From Actinernus sp. WN-2022 (Eukaryota > Cnidaria > Anthozoa > Actiniaria > Actinernidae): a DNA stretch of 64,000 nucleotides. Position 1 is the stretch's first letter; each line of letters starts with the position of its first letter. The position numbers and the translations under genes were made by a program. Below, in pieces: positions 1-9,604 of this stretch. Below the pieces are notes generated by a model. That model did not search any database and was not told where the DNA came from. It saw only the letters and a program-made list of their open reading frames with translations. Where the stretch lies: the NCBI GenBank assembly GCA_030867875.1, contig JAOWCC010000903.1, forward strand, positions 124,001 through 188,000, written 5' to 3'.

Positions 1-2
1 CG

Positions 3-521
3 TTTGGGCGAGATATTACGAATAACGCCATTTCAGATTTGTTGTTTTGGGTTACCAATTCATCTTGGTCATATTGCGATGACTGTGGAGTGCTAGTCAC
101 CCAAAGTTTGACGCCGTCTTTTCAGAAAAGACCAGTAACCAAATGCATCAAAAGGTGTGTGTGTAAGGCAAATCGCTACGAAGTGCCAACGTGGAACGAA
201 GTTCCAGCTGAGTTGAAAGACCTTAGCAAATCTGATATATTTGTGCTACGTCCATTTGACGTCCATTCTGGCGATTATGAATGCCAACAAAGCGGATACA
301 GAATGAAAAACGCCATTCTAAGAGTCACTCCTAGCCAGTTGTCGGTGGAAGACAAAATCAGAAATCTTGAGGATAAGGATGCGAAGCAAAGGTGTAAGAC
401 AGCATATTTGTACTTGATGAGGTCCTCGAACTCCTGTTACAAAATGTTCGTCTTGAAAAGAGCAGAGCTTGTCAAAAGCGGGAAAGCGTTGAATATTTAC
501 GAACTCAATGACAGCAAAGGT
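3..521 (+). pseudogene. Helitron-like Rep, N-terminal part (family A), cut by insertion
   Basis: This is an open frame running in from before the window, and its protein is nearly the same as residues ~93-265 of the Rep at 53,271. It carries the Cys-rich N-terminal region (CDDC, then KRCVCK), a probable zinc-binding element, followed by the PAELKDLS segment typical of the region upstream of the Helitron HUH nuclease domain. The frame stops being Rep-like right after ...DSKG, where non-coding DNA begins at 522. The gene resumes at 5,327 (flank join GGT/ATT, in frame), so this is one gene split by an insertion rather than two genes. The family role (HUH nicking and rolling-circle transposition) is known; activity here is unlikely. 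Confidence 0.85.
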
Positions 522-546
522 AGAGGCTTGCTTTCCAACTCACTTT

Positions 547-694
547 GGCACGTAGCTATTTGTTTATCACTTAAGTGATAGTTCATTAGTTCTTTTCTTG
601 TACATATGTTTAATATTCATATTTGAGGTATATAAAGACCAATCAGTTTAGAATTCTTTCTCTCGCTTGCTGTACAGCCACAAGTCAGCCAAAC
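547..694 (+). promoter_or_regulatory. Repeated left block with TATA-box candidate
   Basis: This is the left shared block of the inserted element, nearly identical to 4735-4882. It contains TATATAAAG (TATAAA at 631-636, and at 4819-4824 in the second copy) followed by a pyrimidine-rich TTCTTTCTCTCGC stretch. That is the arrangement of a Pol II core promoter. No coding frame follows it, so the promoter role is inferred from motif and position only. The palindrome TATCACTTAAGTGATA lies upstream at 566-581. Confidence 0.4.
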
Positions 695-889
695 GTTCTG
701 ACGGAGATTTTATAGTGGAAGATACGTATGCAACTCTACGCGAAGGTACGTATATATTCGTAATGTTTTTGAACACGTCGTATATTCACGAAATGTTTGA
801 GTCAACGATGCAGTAGACATAATTTGTTAGGGCTTGTTTTTTGCTTTACAAGGCATTTGTGACATTAATGATTCTTCTGTCTATTTTTT

Positions 890-1330
890 CTCCTATGAAT
901 TCTCGTCTCCACCGCGGGAAAATCGGACAATTTTGGAGGAATTAACTATTATCCAAGAACCTTCAGCGTTGAAACACAACGGAAGAGCACTGAGTTTGAG
1001 CTAAAGATTCTTTCAAGTCTCCTTGGAAGGTGGCGTACTCTATTCTGTTAAGAGGTAAATTAGAGGATACGTGTGAAACTCTACGTGAAGGTATGTATTC
1101 GTACTGCTGCATAGTCGTAAAAGATTTGAGTCAACGAGGCAGTACAAAAAGTTTGAGAATTTCAAAATTCAGTCCTACAACGTAGTACATAACATTTAGT
1201 GCTCCTTATGTGTTTTACAAGCCTTCTGACATGATTTTTCTTTGTCAATTTTTTCTCCTATGAATTCTCGTCTCCTCCGCGGGAGAACCGGATATTTTTG
1301 GAGGAACTTTTATCTCGGGATCCTTGCCGG
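890..1330 (+). repeat. Diverged ~360-bp direct duplication inside the insertion
   Basis: Two related stretches share CTCCTATGAATTCTCGTCTC followed by CCGCGGGA and TTTTTGGAGGAA (about 890-940 and 1252-1303). Related sequence also surrounds 720-800 and 1070-1140 (ACTCTACG-GAAGGTA). The copies differ by substitutions and indels, so the duplication is older than the head-to-tail copy at 4.7 kb. No coding function is seen; the short frames here do not resemble proteins I know. Confidence 0.6.
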
Positions 1331-2254
1331 CCATGGTCAGCCGCCCAGTCACACGTGCACGTGCAGATCGAACATCCCTTTTCAAACGCCATCCAGATTG
1401 TTATACCAAGACACTGAACCTTTAGCTTAATGAGTTCAGTTGTTATACGATCGGACTTTCATTATTTTTAAGATTCTTCAATTTTTGTTTAGGTGACATT
1501 GATTTTGAATTATTGCCTGCTGTTTTCTATAAACTATAGGCGAAGTTGCTTGAGAGTTAATGATCTATAAGTGTTTAATGTGAAGGATTTCTTTCTGTAG
1601 TTATAAACATTGATAGTTCGAGGTTTGCGGATATCAGTTGCTTTTATATAGCTTAAGTATAGAGCTCGCTCTTATTCAGTTATTTTTTAACTACAGTAAT
1701 TAGGTGTTATTGATTCATCCAGATTTCATTGGGAATGCAATTCATGAATTATTACGTAACAGATTTAGAGTGAATTTTCAGCTAACTCAGTTTGTAATAT
1801 GTTTTTTGTAGCTGACAGAAGGCCGTAAATTATTACTACTCTTAGTCATTCAGTTACCCCGTATTATGTCATTCAAGTTCAAGTATATGAAGTGGTTCAA
1901 TTTGGCTACTTTATCCATTCTTTAACGAAATGCTAAGAGAAGGATTGTTTTTCTCTTACTAGTAATTTGGATTAGTTGAAATTTATTATCACGTACCATT
2001 GCTCGGGTATTAATCCAAATCGTTGAAAGTGTCTCTGTCTCAAAAAATCAAGGATTTTCTGGGATATATTGAGATATATTAATATATCTTGTTTAAATAT
2101 ATCGTTCAGACTTTATTATTACTAGTTGTAGATCTTTGCATTTCCGCGGTATTGTGTACATTAATAGATGATAGTAATTTTGCTTGTAAAATTTGTCTTT
2201 ACATATATATATATATAGCTAAGTCTACTTACTAATTCGTTTGTAAAGTCTGAT

Positions 2255-3480
2255 TTAAAATCGGGCTGGAAGTGTAATGATAAAAGTTTAATTAGTTGTA
2301 ACTATCCTATCAAAGCATTATTTTACTTTATTAGTTTTGTTACGCAGGACCCCATTGTAAACTCCTCGAAGATATGTGCACCCTGTCTAAACATAGCAGT
2401 TGTTGTTATTAGTATTATTATTATTGTGAGCCTCTTTAAGACGGGCGAATGATTTGGTATTATTAAGTATACCATGTTTGTACGTTGTTTAAGATTGTGA
2501 AATTGATCTGTTTGAAGCAGATTTCCCTGACCTTAGAGTAAGGGATGTGATATAGTGTAGCACGATTTCAGTGCCGTTGTCTTTTTGGCATTACTGCATG
2601 GATTGCATTAGGTCCAATTGGACCAGATTATTTATCAGACAAATAATGGATCAGTATTTCCTGATTTTGCAAAAGAGTATTGAAATATGTATATAATGAA
2701 AGCGTTTGATTGTGTATTAAATGAATACATTTTTAAGGATTTTAATTTCATATTGACAGTTTTGTCTTGTATAGCAGCTTTGATCTGTGATGCAAGTTTT
2801 ACAGGTTATGGTGCATTTATTTTTTGTTGATCGCAAAAATTCTGTACTGTATATGAAATGAAGATGTTAGTGTAGAGAGATTACTGTTGAGAGTTGGACT
2901 GTTGTTAATTGACATTATTCATGTATTATAGTCCTATTGTCATTTTCATGATTTATTTTATTAACCTTTTGTTTTCAGACTCGTTGGATTCCTCGAGACC
3001 AGATTTCATTTGTTGGATATAGATATCAATAATGGGTTGTTAACCCTAAGCTGTTCAAAATGATTTTCAGTCAGTCTTAGTCCGTTTTGATATAGACATG
3101 ATGTACTGACATTCAATTCTTACTTGCCACGGTTAACTATTCCGATCTTGAATCTGTTGTTTTTTCAACACAAATGTTGGAGTGATTTGTAACAATTGGG
3201 CTGGAAGTGTGAGGATAAAAGTTTAACTGTCAGCCTCTTAGCGGGCGAATGATTAGGTATGCTCTTAGGTATACCATATATTAGAATGTTATTTAAGATT
3301 CTGAAATATAATTTATCTGTTTTAAACAGATTTCCCAGACCTTAGATAAGGGATGTATTACTAGTGTAGGGTGGTTTCAGTATCGTCTTTTACACTGTAT
3401 CGATCGCATTTAAGGTCGAATTTCACCACATTTTTATCAAAGTAGTGGATCAGTATTTTCTGATTCTGCAAAGAAGTATT
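2255..3480 (+). repeat. Diverged ~940-bp duplication inside the insertion
   Basis: The segments around 2262-2700 and 3198-3490 align. Both start GGGCTGGAAGTGT and continue through GCGGGCGAATGAT, AGTATACCAT/AGGTATACCAT, CAGATTTCCC(T/A)GACCTTAGA, AAGGGATGT, and GTGGATCAGTATT(T)-like words. The divergence is substantial. An (AT)n run lies at 2203-2218. No gene is visible. Confidence 0.6.
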
Positions 3481-3724
3481 GATATACGTATTTAATTAGG
3501 AATACCTGTACCCTTTGTTGTCGATCGTGCTCTGTTTATCGAGTAGAAACTAAAAGTCAGTGTTTTCTGCATGTCCTAAATTTAGTGTAAAAATTATTGA
3601 AGAGGAAACTGCACACGTGTAAGATAACAGTATGATGCATGTTTTTCTCATGTTACTCTTTGTTTTGTTGTCAACGGTCTTCCCACAGGTCGGAGCCTTG
3701 AGCCGAGCATGACAGGTTGAACAT

Positions 3725-3855
3725 CTCCTCAAATGCCGATGCTAGCAGATCACTTCCTCCTTATCAGATGTGTTTCAAGGCATCGTTCGTCTCAAACGCT
3801 GAGGCTAGCAGTTCAATTCCTCCTTATCAGATGTGTTTCAAGGCGTCGTTCACGA
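3725..3855 (+). repeat. Two-copy ~66-bp tandem repeat
   Basis: The words GATGCTAGCAGATCACTTCC and GAGGCTAGCAGTTCAATTCC each precede an identical TCCTTATCAGATGTGTTTCA and then AGGC(A/G)TCGTTC. The two copies are adjacent and open in one frame, but that peptide is only a by-product of the duplication and I do not call a gene. Confidence 0.6.
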
Positions 3856-4687
3856 TTGTAGGAATACAAGAATGCATGGATTCATTGGGGAAAAGAGAAT
3901 AGATCGCGAAGTTCTAATTGTTTTACCCATGTTCATTGCTGTTGTCTTCTCGTATTTTAGATATTAATGTTGTCTTTTTGAAGCTTCATTGCAAGTCACC
4001 CAAGGTGCACGTGCCTAGTTAAGGAAGCCTTGTACGGTGTATGGTGTTGACGAGCCATAAAGTTGCATGTCTATTTTCAACTGATATTTCGTTACGTTTC
4101 GGTAAAACAAACTGAGGCATCCATAAAATTGCTAGGAAAACTAGTACACTGAAAGAAACCCCGTGAATAGAATTGTAATCTCTTGGTGGTCATGCAGAAT
4201 CAGTTCTCTTTTTTTTCATTTAAGGGCAATGTTTCATCTTGTTTCGTTTGTACCCTTTATAAGATGGTAATGAATTCAAATCGTTAGGAAGCATGTGGCT
4301 CATATTTACCTGAGCACATGATTATTTTTGCTCTAAGCAGTCAGTATTCCTTTTATGCTCTGTGTTACTTCAGTATTATTTCAGTACTTCTGGTGGTGTA
4401 TTCCAACTTCATGCGGTTTCCAATTCCTTTTCCAGAGATGGAAGATAGTTTTATGCTGTTGCCATTACATTACAAGATGATAAGCTAATGGTATCTAGAT
4501 CTTTCGATCGATTATTTATTTACTTGTCTCTTTCTATGCTTGCTTCCGTTTCGGTTCTCGTCTTTGTAGTTTTCTCGTTTGCCGTTTGCTGCTGTCCACC
4601 AGGCATCCGGCACTGTCACACTCCACTAGTTGTAGTGTTATTATGATTTTGTACGCGTTGGGCGTGTTGCGTAGTATAGGAATGAAT

Positions 4688-4735
4688 AGAGGCTTTCCAA
4701 CGTAACAAAGTGAGTTGGAAAGCGTCTTCATTACG
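4688..4735 (+). repeat. Hairpin at start of second copy, re-arranged in the first
   Basis: The start of the second copy contains GCTTTCCAAC and GTTGGAAAGC around a 12-nt loop (4691-4722), a perfect 10-bp stem. At the start of the first copy (522-546), the stretch GCTTTCCAACTCACTTTG is the reverse complement of the loop plus right arm. The tip has therefore been inverted or copied from the opposite strand, as fold-back replication or a template switch would do. Confidence 0.65.
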
Positions 4736-5326
4736 GCACGTAGCTATTTGTTTATCACTTAAGTGATAGTTCATTAGTTCTTTTCTTGTACATATGTTTA
4801 ATATTCATATTTGAGGTATATAAAGACCAATCAGTTTAGAATTCTTTCTCTCGCTTGCTGGACAGCCACAAGTCAGCCAAACTTTAGTTTTAATGTTTTA
4901 AATTATTACTCATCAAGATATAACCATTTTTTTCCACGTAGCAAGACGTGGTTTTTTACGATGGTTTTTCGTATCGGGCAACGTACATTATTTTCTTTAG
5001 ATATCGATTTTTCGGTATTATTTGATTTAAGCATGTGAAAAGCTATTTATTATCATGTGATTACGTCATTTGATTGTGCAACCATCCGTTTAGGATGATG
5101 TGTGGTTATGGAATGTGTTCTCTATTCCTTCGTGTCTTGTTAAATCATGTCCTGTTAAATATTATGATTTTGTAATATTAGTACTATATAATGATTTGTA
5201 ATACCGTAGTTTATTAAAGAAACCGTTTGCTGCTGTCCACCAGGCATCCGGCACTGTCACACTCCACTAGTTGTAGTGTTATTATGATTTTGTACGCGTT
5301 GGGCGTGTTGCGTAGTATAGGAATGA

Positions 5327-7354
5327 ATTGAGTGTGCATTGTGGCCGCACCTTTATCCGAAAACGAAGTGGTGCGATACAGACATGGATGGAGGAGAATC
5401 TCGATTGAGCTCTAAAATCAGTTTTCTGATTAAAGTCAACTCGACGATTGTCGACTATCAGATGGATTACGCACTTTTACAGTTCCAATACGATAGATGG
5501 CTTTTCAAGACCGTTAGCGGCGCAATCGCTATGGGTCGTCGAATGAATTGTTCCCCAGCTAAATCGCTGGATGCCAACCTGTTCAGCCCAGAATATTGGA
5601 AGTGGAAACACCGTATGTTACTTGACGCTTTAGATCAATTTGGGTTTCCGTCGATCTTTGTAACGATCAGCCCATACGAATGGTCGTTTCCCTTGGCCAA
5701 ATGGATGGACGATGTGAGAGAATTGAGTGGCAAAGGACCAACGAAGCTAGCGGCAGCTGAAACCTTGCACATAGCACATGTCTTATCGCAAATTGTAAGA
5801 GGATACCTGTGTGGAGCTAATAATAAACGCTGGAAAAGCCACGTCTTTCGACATGCCCGAAAAGACGTTCCAAATGTCCAGACGTATTTCTATCGACTCG
5901 AATTTCAGAAGAGAGGCACAGTGCATTTGCATTTGTTGGTGTGGCTTAACGATTTCGAAGCTATCAATACTCAGTTGATAAGGGCCGATATTCCGTGGGA
6001 TCGACCAGATCTAGCATACTTGGTATCTAAATGCCAGAAATCAGACAAAGGCATCCTTGACGAGCAGAAAGAAGCGACCTATTTTGAGACTGAGAACGGG
6101 CAAACCGTCTTAAAGCTCAAACACCCTGCAGAAGCGTTTGCAGTAAATCTAAGAGCCTATATCACAAATGTACTAGGAGCGTTAAGGTGTTCCATGGATT
6201 TGCAATCCACAGACGGGCGAGGTATGGTACTCCGATATGTCTCAGCATATGTCTCTAAATGGCAGGATGCCTATTCCAACGAAGGTCTTTATTCCAAGCA
6301 TGTCCTGCCCTATCAGGCTGCATATAGAATGCTTCGGGAATTTTCGCCATGCGAACCCGAAATGTGGCTGGCGTTGAGTTCAGTTAAACAAGCGTGGACG
6401 TCAAGCAGAACTAAAACGTTTTCCGCTCCAACGTCGCAAAACGTCAGTGAGAATAGCACAGCCAGGAAATATCGAGAGAGACCACGTAGCCTAGAAAGCT
6501 TGTCTCTGTTAGACTGGCTCCGCCGCGTCAATCATGTTTCGAAAAAACCAGTCCCATACAAAGATGGTGTCACTTTGGTGGGCGTCAAATATCTCTCTAT
6601 CTTCAAAGTTGAATACTTTTTTCAACAATTAGTGATGCATTGTGCACACAGAAATATCTCTGAGTTAAGCCATCCTCACGTGGATGAACTGCCAGAACGC
6701 CTTAAGTTTTTCGCTGCCGCCGTCCATTTAATACCTGAGATCTGGAATTCTCCAGAAGCCGTTGTGAAAACGTTGGAAAGTGAAGGTCACAAGGATAGTT
6801 TTGTGACGACTGTGGTGAGTCACGTGGCTATGTTGCAGGACTTGTTACAACTCTGGAAGCTCAAAGTAATCACCTCTGACAATCTGAATGGCGTTAGCAA
6901 CGAAAAACGTAACGGTTATGAATTAGATGCTGTCCAGCAGCACGTCCTAGCGGTGGTCGCAACAGCCTTGAAAGACCGCGATGACTTTTATCGCAGTGAA
7001 GAGCATTGTGTTATTCCAATGGAGATCGATGAAGGGGACGATTCCGATGAGACTGACAATGAAGTGCCGGAATTAGAACCACAAACTAGTGGCCTGACAC
7101 AACGAATACCAAACATTGATTGGCGGAAGTTGCTATACGTAAAAGGAAAGGCTGGCACTGGAAAGACGTCTACTTTGTGCGCTACTGTGATAGCTAGTGA
7201 TAACGAGGGGTATCAGGTTCTCGTTACAACACCAACTGGTTTCTTGGCTACCAAATTCAAAGCCGAATTGGAAGAACATGCCACTTGTGATACCGTGCAC
7301 GCCGCATTTCACGTCCCGGTGAATGCAAACGAGAGAGCCACTGATACGATTTAA
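5327..7354 (+). pseudogene. Helitron-like Rep (HUH) plus helicase first half, family A
   Basis: This continues the Rep from position 521. The open stretch is about 675 residues long. The HUH nuclease motif is GTVHLHLLVWL, with the two His codons at 5924-5926 and 5930-5932. The two-tyrosine motif is YVSAYVSK, with Tyr codons at 6236 and 6248; it is the Helitron YxxKYxxK motif with Ala in place of the first Lys. After an acidic linker (DEGDDSDETDNEVPELE) comes a PIF1-type helicase with Walker A GKAGTGKT near 7145-7168 and TTPTGFLA (motif Ia). The frame is lost at about 7340, just before Walker B, which lies in another frame from about 7346. Rep/helicase fusions of this kind nick and unwind DNA for rolling-circle transposition. 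The gene is broken by the insertion and by this frameshift. Confidence 0.88.
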
Positions 7355-8244
7355 TCGTGATAGACGAAATTTCCATGATACCAACGCGTATCTTTCAACA
7401 TATCTTGAGAACGGTGCAAGACCTACCGTTTAGACCTGTCATCTTAATGTCTGGCGACGTGGCGCAACAGCAACCAATTGAAACCGTTGGCAACAGAATC
7501 GTGCAGGTGAAAAGTGCGCTGCAAGAACGATTCTTTGAAGGGATGACAACTACCCTAAATCTAACCAATCAATATCGTTGTAGCGATGCTGAGTTTGGTT
7601 CGTTCTTGAATCACGTAAGAATGTGGAAACCCACACAACGATTGTTAGACGACATTCAAAGAGGACGTGTCGTGACAGAAAACGAAGTGCCTACCGACCA
7701 AGAGATTTACGCTGCTATTCAAAGTCAGCCGGAAGCCACGGTTTTAACCGTAACGAGAAAAGCAACGGACAGAATAAATTCCATTGTTATTAAGAACACG
7801 TTCAGCAAGGGTGAAACGTTGTTAGTTGGTAATTGTGATGATGATAATGAGGCAATACCGTTGGCGAAAGGGTTGAAAGTAATGATTACGCAAAACCGTG
7901 ACAAACCACGAGAGGTCGTTAACGGACAAATAGCAAGAGTGCGCATGGTAGAAAACCAAACTGTAATCCTGGAATTGCCTAACGAGAAGTTGGTGGGCGT
8001 TCACCAAGTAACGTGCCAAACGAATGACGGTGAGAAAACCGTATTTCCCTTCACACCCTGCTATGCAGTGACGATTTGCAAAGCGCAAGGGCAAACTCTA
8101 ACGAAATCGATACTATGGTTTGATATCGCAAATGTGCCTTGTGGAACGGCCTATGTGGGGCTTTCTCGAGTCCAGAAATTATCAGATTTGACACTGATGA
8201 CGAGAATGAAAACGGAGCACTTCCAAATAGTCTATGCCGAGTGA
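7346..8244 (+). pseudogene. PIF1-type helicase second half, family A
   Basis: This is the continuation of the Rep/helicase in a shifted frame, starting at about YDLIVIDEISM. Visible helicase motifs are Walker B IDEIS (7360-7374), SGDVAQQQP (motif III-like, near 7450-7477), TRKATDRIN, then VMITQNRD...VVNGQ, and the C-terminal pair KAQGQTL and GTAYVGLSRV (motifs V/VI). The end at 8244 is natural: the A2 relative ends at the same place. Gene 2 starts about 107 bp downstream on the same strand. By comparison with family C, which has NWDLGFYDIIVLDE here, about ten residues at the joint are lost or garbled, so this is a real lesion rather than an intron. Confidence 0.88.
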
Positions 8245-8314
8245 TAGATATGACAAGCAATGAAGCTAACCCTGAATCGATACATGAAATTGCAAGTTAT
8301 TAAACAATAACTGT

Positions 8315-8325
8315 TATTTTAACAG
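8315..8325 (+). promoter_or_regulatory. Candidate 3' splice acceptor before gene 2 (family A)
   Basis: The words TATTTTAACAG then ATCGTGAATGAGT lie just upstream of the gene-2 ATG. The same arrangement, TTTCACAG then ATTGTGAATGAGT, precedes gene 2 of A2 (near 45,238). Family-C gene 2 has CTCATTGTTACAG directly touching its ATG (56,839). A pyrimidine-rich stretch ending in AG at the same place in three families suggests that gene 2 mRNA is made by cis- or trans-splicing. This is inference. Confidence 0.4.
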
Positions 8326-8351
8326 ATCGTGAATGAGTAACGTTTGAAAGA

Positions 8352-9173
8352 ATGGCCGGGAAAACGTCGAAATATGTTCCTGCGAGTCCTAGTAAAGGGG
8401 TAAACTTCTTCTCCGTGTTTACTCGGAGTTTTATAAGGCCGTACGGCCGAGCTAGTCAATTACCTGATGATCAACAAATCTTTAATTGGATCAAACCATT
8501 TTCATGCGAATGGTTGAAGCGTCCCAACGTCGGCTTGTCAGAGCTGGCCGAGACCGTCACTGAAAACGCAGAACTTTTGACGAAGACAACGTCAAAGATC
8601 GTAGATAGCAAGAATATCGCTAAGACCTTGAAAGAACTAGACCCATTCATTAATGCATGTGAGAGGTTGAACTCAAAAACAAAAGAACCACCCACGGAAG
8701 AGGACGTGATTACCTGCATGGAAGCTTTTCTGGCAGAGGAGGAAAAGGTGGACAGCTTTATCGAAGAAGCTTACGAGATAGGCTCAGCTTTGTTTTTGCT
8801 AAGTTCCCACTTCGCGGTGGCAAGAGCTTTAATGCGTAATCCTGATGTTTACGCGAAAATGTTGCAGGCTGACACAGCTGAAGCGAATCGTTTTATTCGC
8901 TCGAAATCGATGTTGAAATTAAAGAAGATGCTTGTTGCATCGTGTATCAGCAAAGACGCAACTCGACGGGGCCTAGGTCAAAATAGTCCTTCCAAACAAA
9001 GACTGGAAGAACTGCGTTCCGGACTGAGGGGGGAGTCTAGTGAGACAGTGAGTCGTAAGTTAGCTAGTTCTGATGAGGAGGAGCCAGAGGAGAAGCGGTC
9101 AAAGAAAAACAGTCGAAAATCGGAAAAAAAGAGACCGTGCGTAAAGAACCGGCAAAAGAAACTACGACGATAG
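8352..9173 (+). CDS. Gene 2, family A: unknown Helitron-associated protein
   Basis: I do not recognise this family. The predicted protein has 273 residues and starts MAGKTSKYVPASPSKG. A mainly helical core of about 230 residues carries the motif SCEWLKRPNV...AETVTEN, a CERL segment and HFAVARALMRNP. These are matched in gene 2 of A2 and, more distantly, of family C (NCEWFIRPKV...AET, HFNVAQHLFVNP). The core is followed by SSDEEEPEE and a Lys-rich run. The ATG at 8352 is chosen because A2 starts the same way. It lies downstream of the helicase on the same strand, as in the other families, so a role with Rep/helicase (DNA binding, packaging or regulation) is plausible but unproven. The tail continues in the -1 frame at a slippery A AAA AAG (9125-9131). 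Confidence 0.75.
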   Translation: MAGKTSKYVPASPSKGVNFFSVFTRSFIRPYGRASQLPDDQQIFNWIKPFSCEWLKRPNVGLSELAETVTENAELLTKTTSKIVDSKNIAKTLKELDPFINACERLNSKTKEPPTEEDVITCMEAFLAEEEKVDSFIEEAYEIGSALFLLSSHFAVARALMRNPDVYAKMLQADTAEANRFIRSKSMLKLKKMLVASCISKDATRRGLGQNSPSKQRLEELRSGLRGESSETVSRKLASSDEEEPEEKRSKKNSRKSEKKRPCVKNRQKKLRR

Positions 9174-9565
9174 CAGAGAGCGTTGATGACGATAGTCTCG
9201 ATGATAGCCAATACCTGCCTTGCTCTCAGAAACCAAAAAAGAAACCAGCTCCTAAGCCAAAGGAAAGTTCTAGTAGCTCTAGTTCAAGTTCTGGTTCTGG
9301 TTCTGAGTCCAGTTCGAGCAGCGAAGAGGACACTCCTTCTGAGAAAGCGAAAACCATGAAACTCCTCGAAGTTATTGCCGCAGAGGCCAGCACTAGTGCG
9401 ACTCCTATCGTCACCAAGAAAGCTGTGACGAAAAAAGCCAAACAACCGAAGCTCGTTCCAAAACCAACGGAACCTGTCGCTGAAGAGAAAGTAGTTGAAC
9501 AGAAAGTACCTCAGACTCCAAAGAAAGGGAAAGGCAAGAAGACGTTGCGACCATGTAAAAGTTAG
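9125..9565 (+). CDS. Gene 2 tail in -1 frame (frameshift extension)
   Basis: Reading shifted by -1 at A AAA AAG (9125-9131, in the right phase: zero-frame codons AAA AAG) gives a further ~145 codons to the stop at 9563-9565. The tail is low-complexity: poly-Ser with Gly (9265-9310), an acidic patch SSSSSEED, Lys/Pro-rich segments and a final KKGKGKK. Gene 2 of A2 and C also ends in Ser/acidic then Lys/Gly runs, so this tail belongs to the gene. It could be programmed frameshifting or a plain 1-nt change in the A7 run; the sequence alone does not decide. It has no good ATG start of its own. Confidence 0.6.
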   Translation, partial: KKETVRKEPAKETTTIAESVDDDSLDDSQYLPCSQKPKKKPAPKPKESSSSSSSSSGSGSESSSSSEEDTPSEKAKTMKLLEVIAAEASTSATPIVTKKAVTKKAKQPKLVPKPTEPVAEEKVVEQKVPQTPKKGKGKKTLRPCKS

Positions 9566-9604
9566 GACGATCATGATTGAGAAACCGTTGAGTTAACGTT
9601 AACA

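Larger units (their letters stand above)
522..5326. mobile_element. Non-coding insertion: long and short copies head to tail
   Basis: This block interrupts the family-A Rep gene. It has two head-to-tail copies: a long one (522-4685) and an internally deleted one (4688-5326). Both begin AGAGGCTT and end near GGAATGA, and a 2-bp AT lies between them. The copies share a 148-bp left part (547-694 = 4735-4882, one mismatch seen) and a 106-bp right part (4582-4687 = 5223-5328). No target duplication is visible: the flanks rejoin exactly (GGT/ATT), equally readable as insertion at A^T. The interior has no convincing ORF. It holds old internal duplications and is otherwise AT-rich. It could be a non-autonomous rolling-circle element, but it lacks a TC start or CTRR end, so the class is open. 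Confidence 0.7.

Noticed and set aside
1242..5038. Short frames of 60-75 codons in the 4.8-kb insertion
   Set aside because: No similarity to known domains; some lie across internal duplications or the TATA-containing repeat. Treated as chance.
6236..6262. Loss of the second catalytic Tyr of Rep (SKW in place of KY)
   Set aside because: Correct alignment is YVSAYVSK: both Tyr are present four apart; only the Lys between them is changed.
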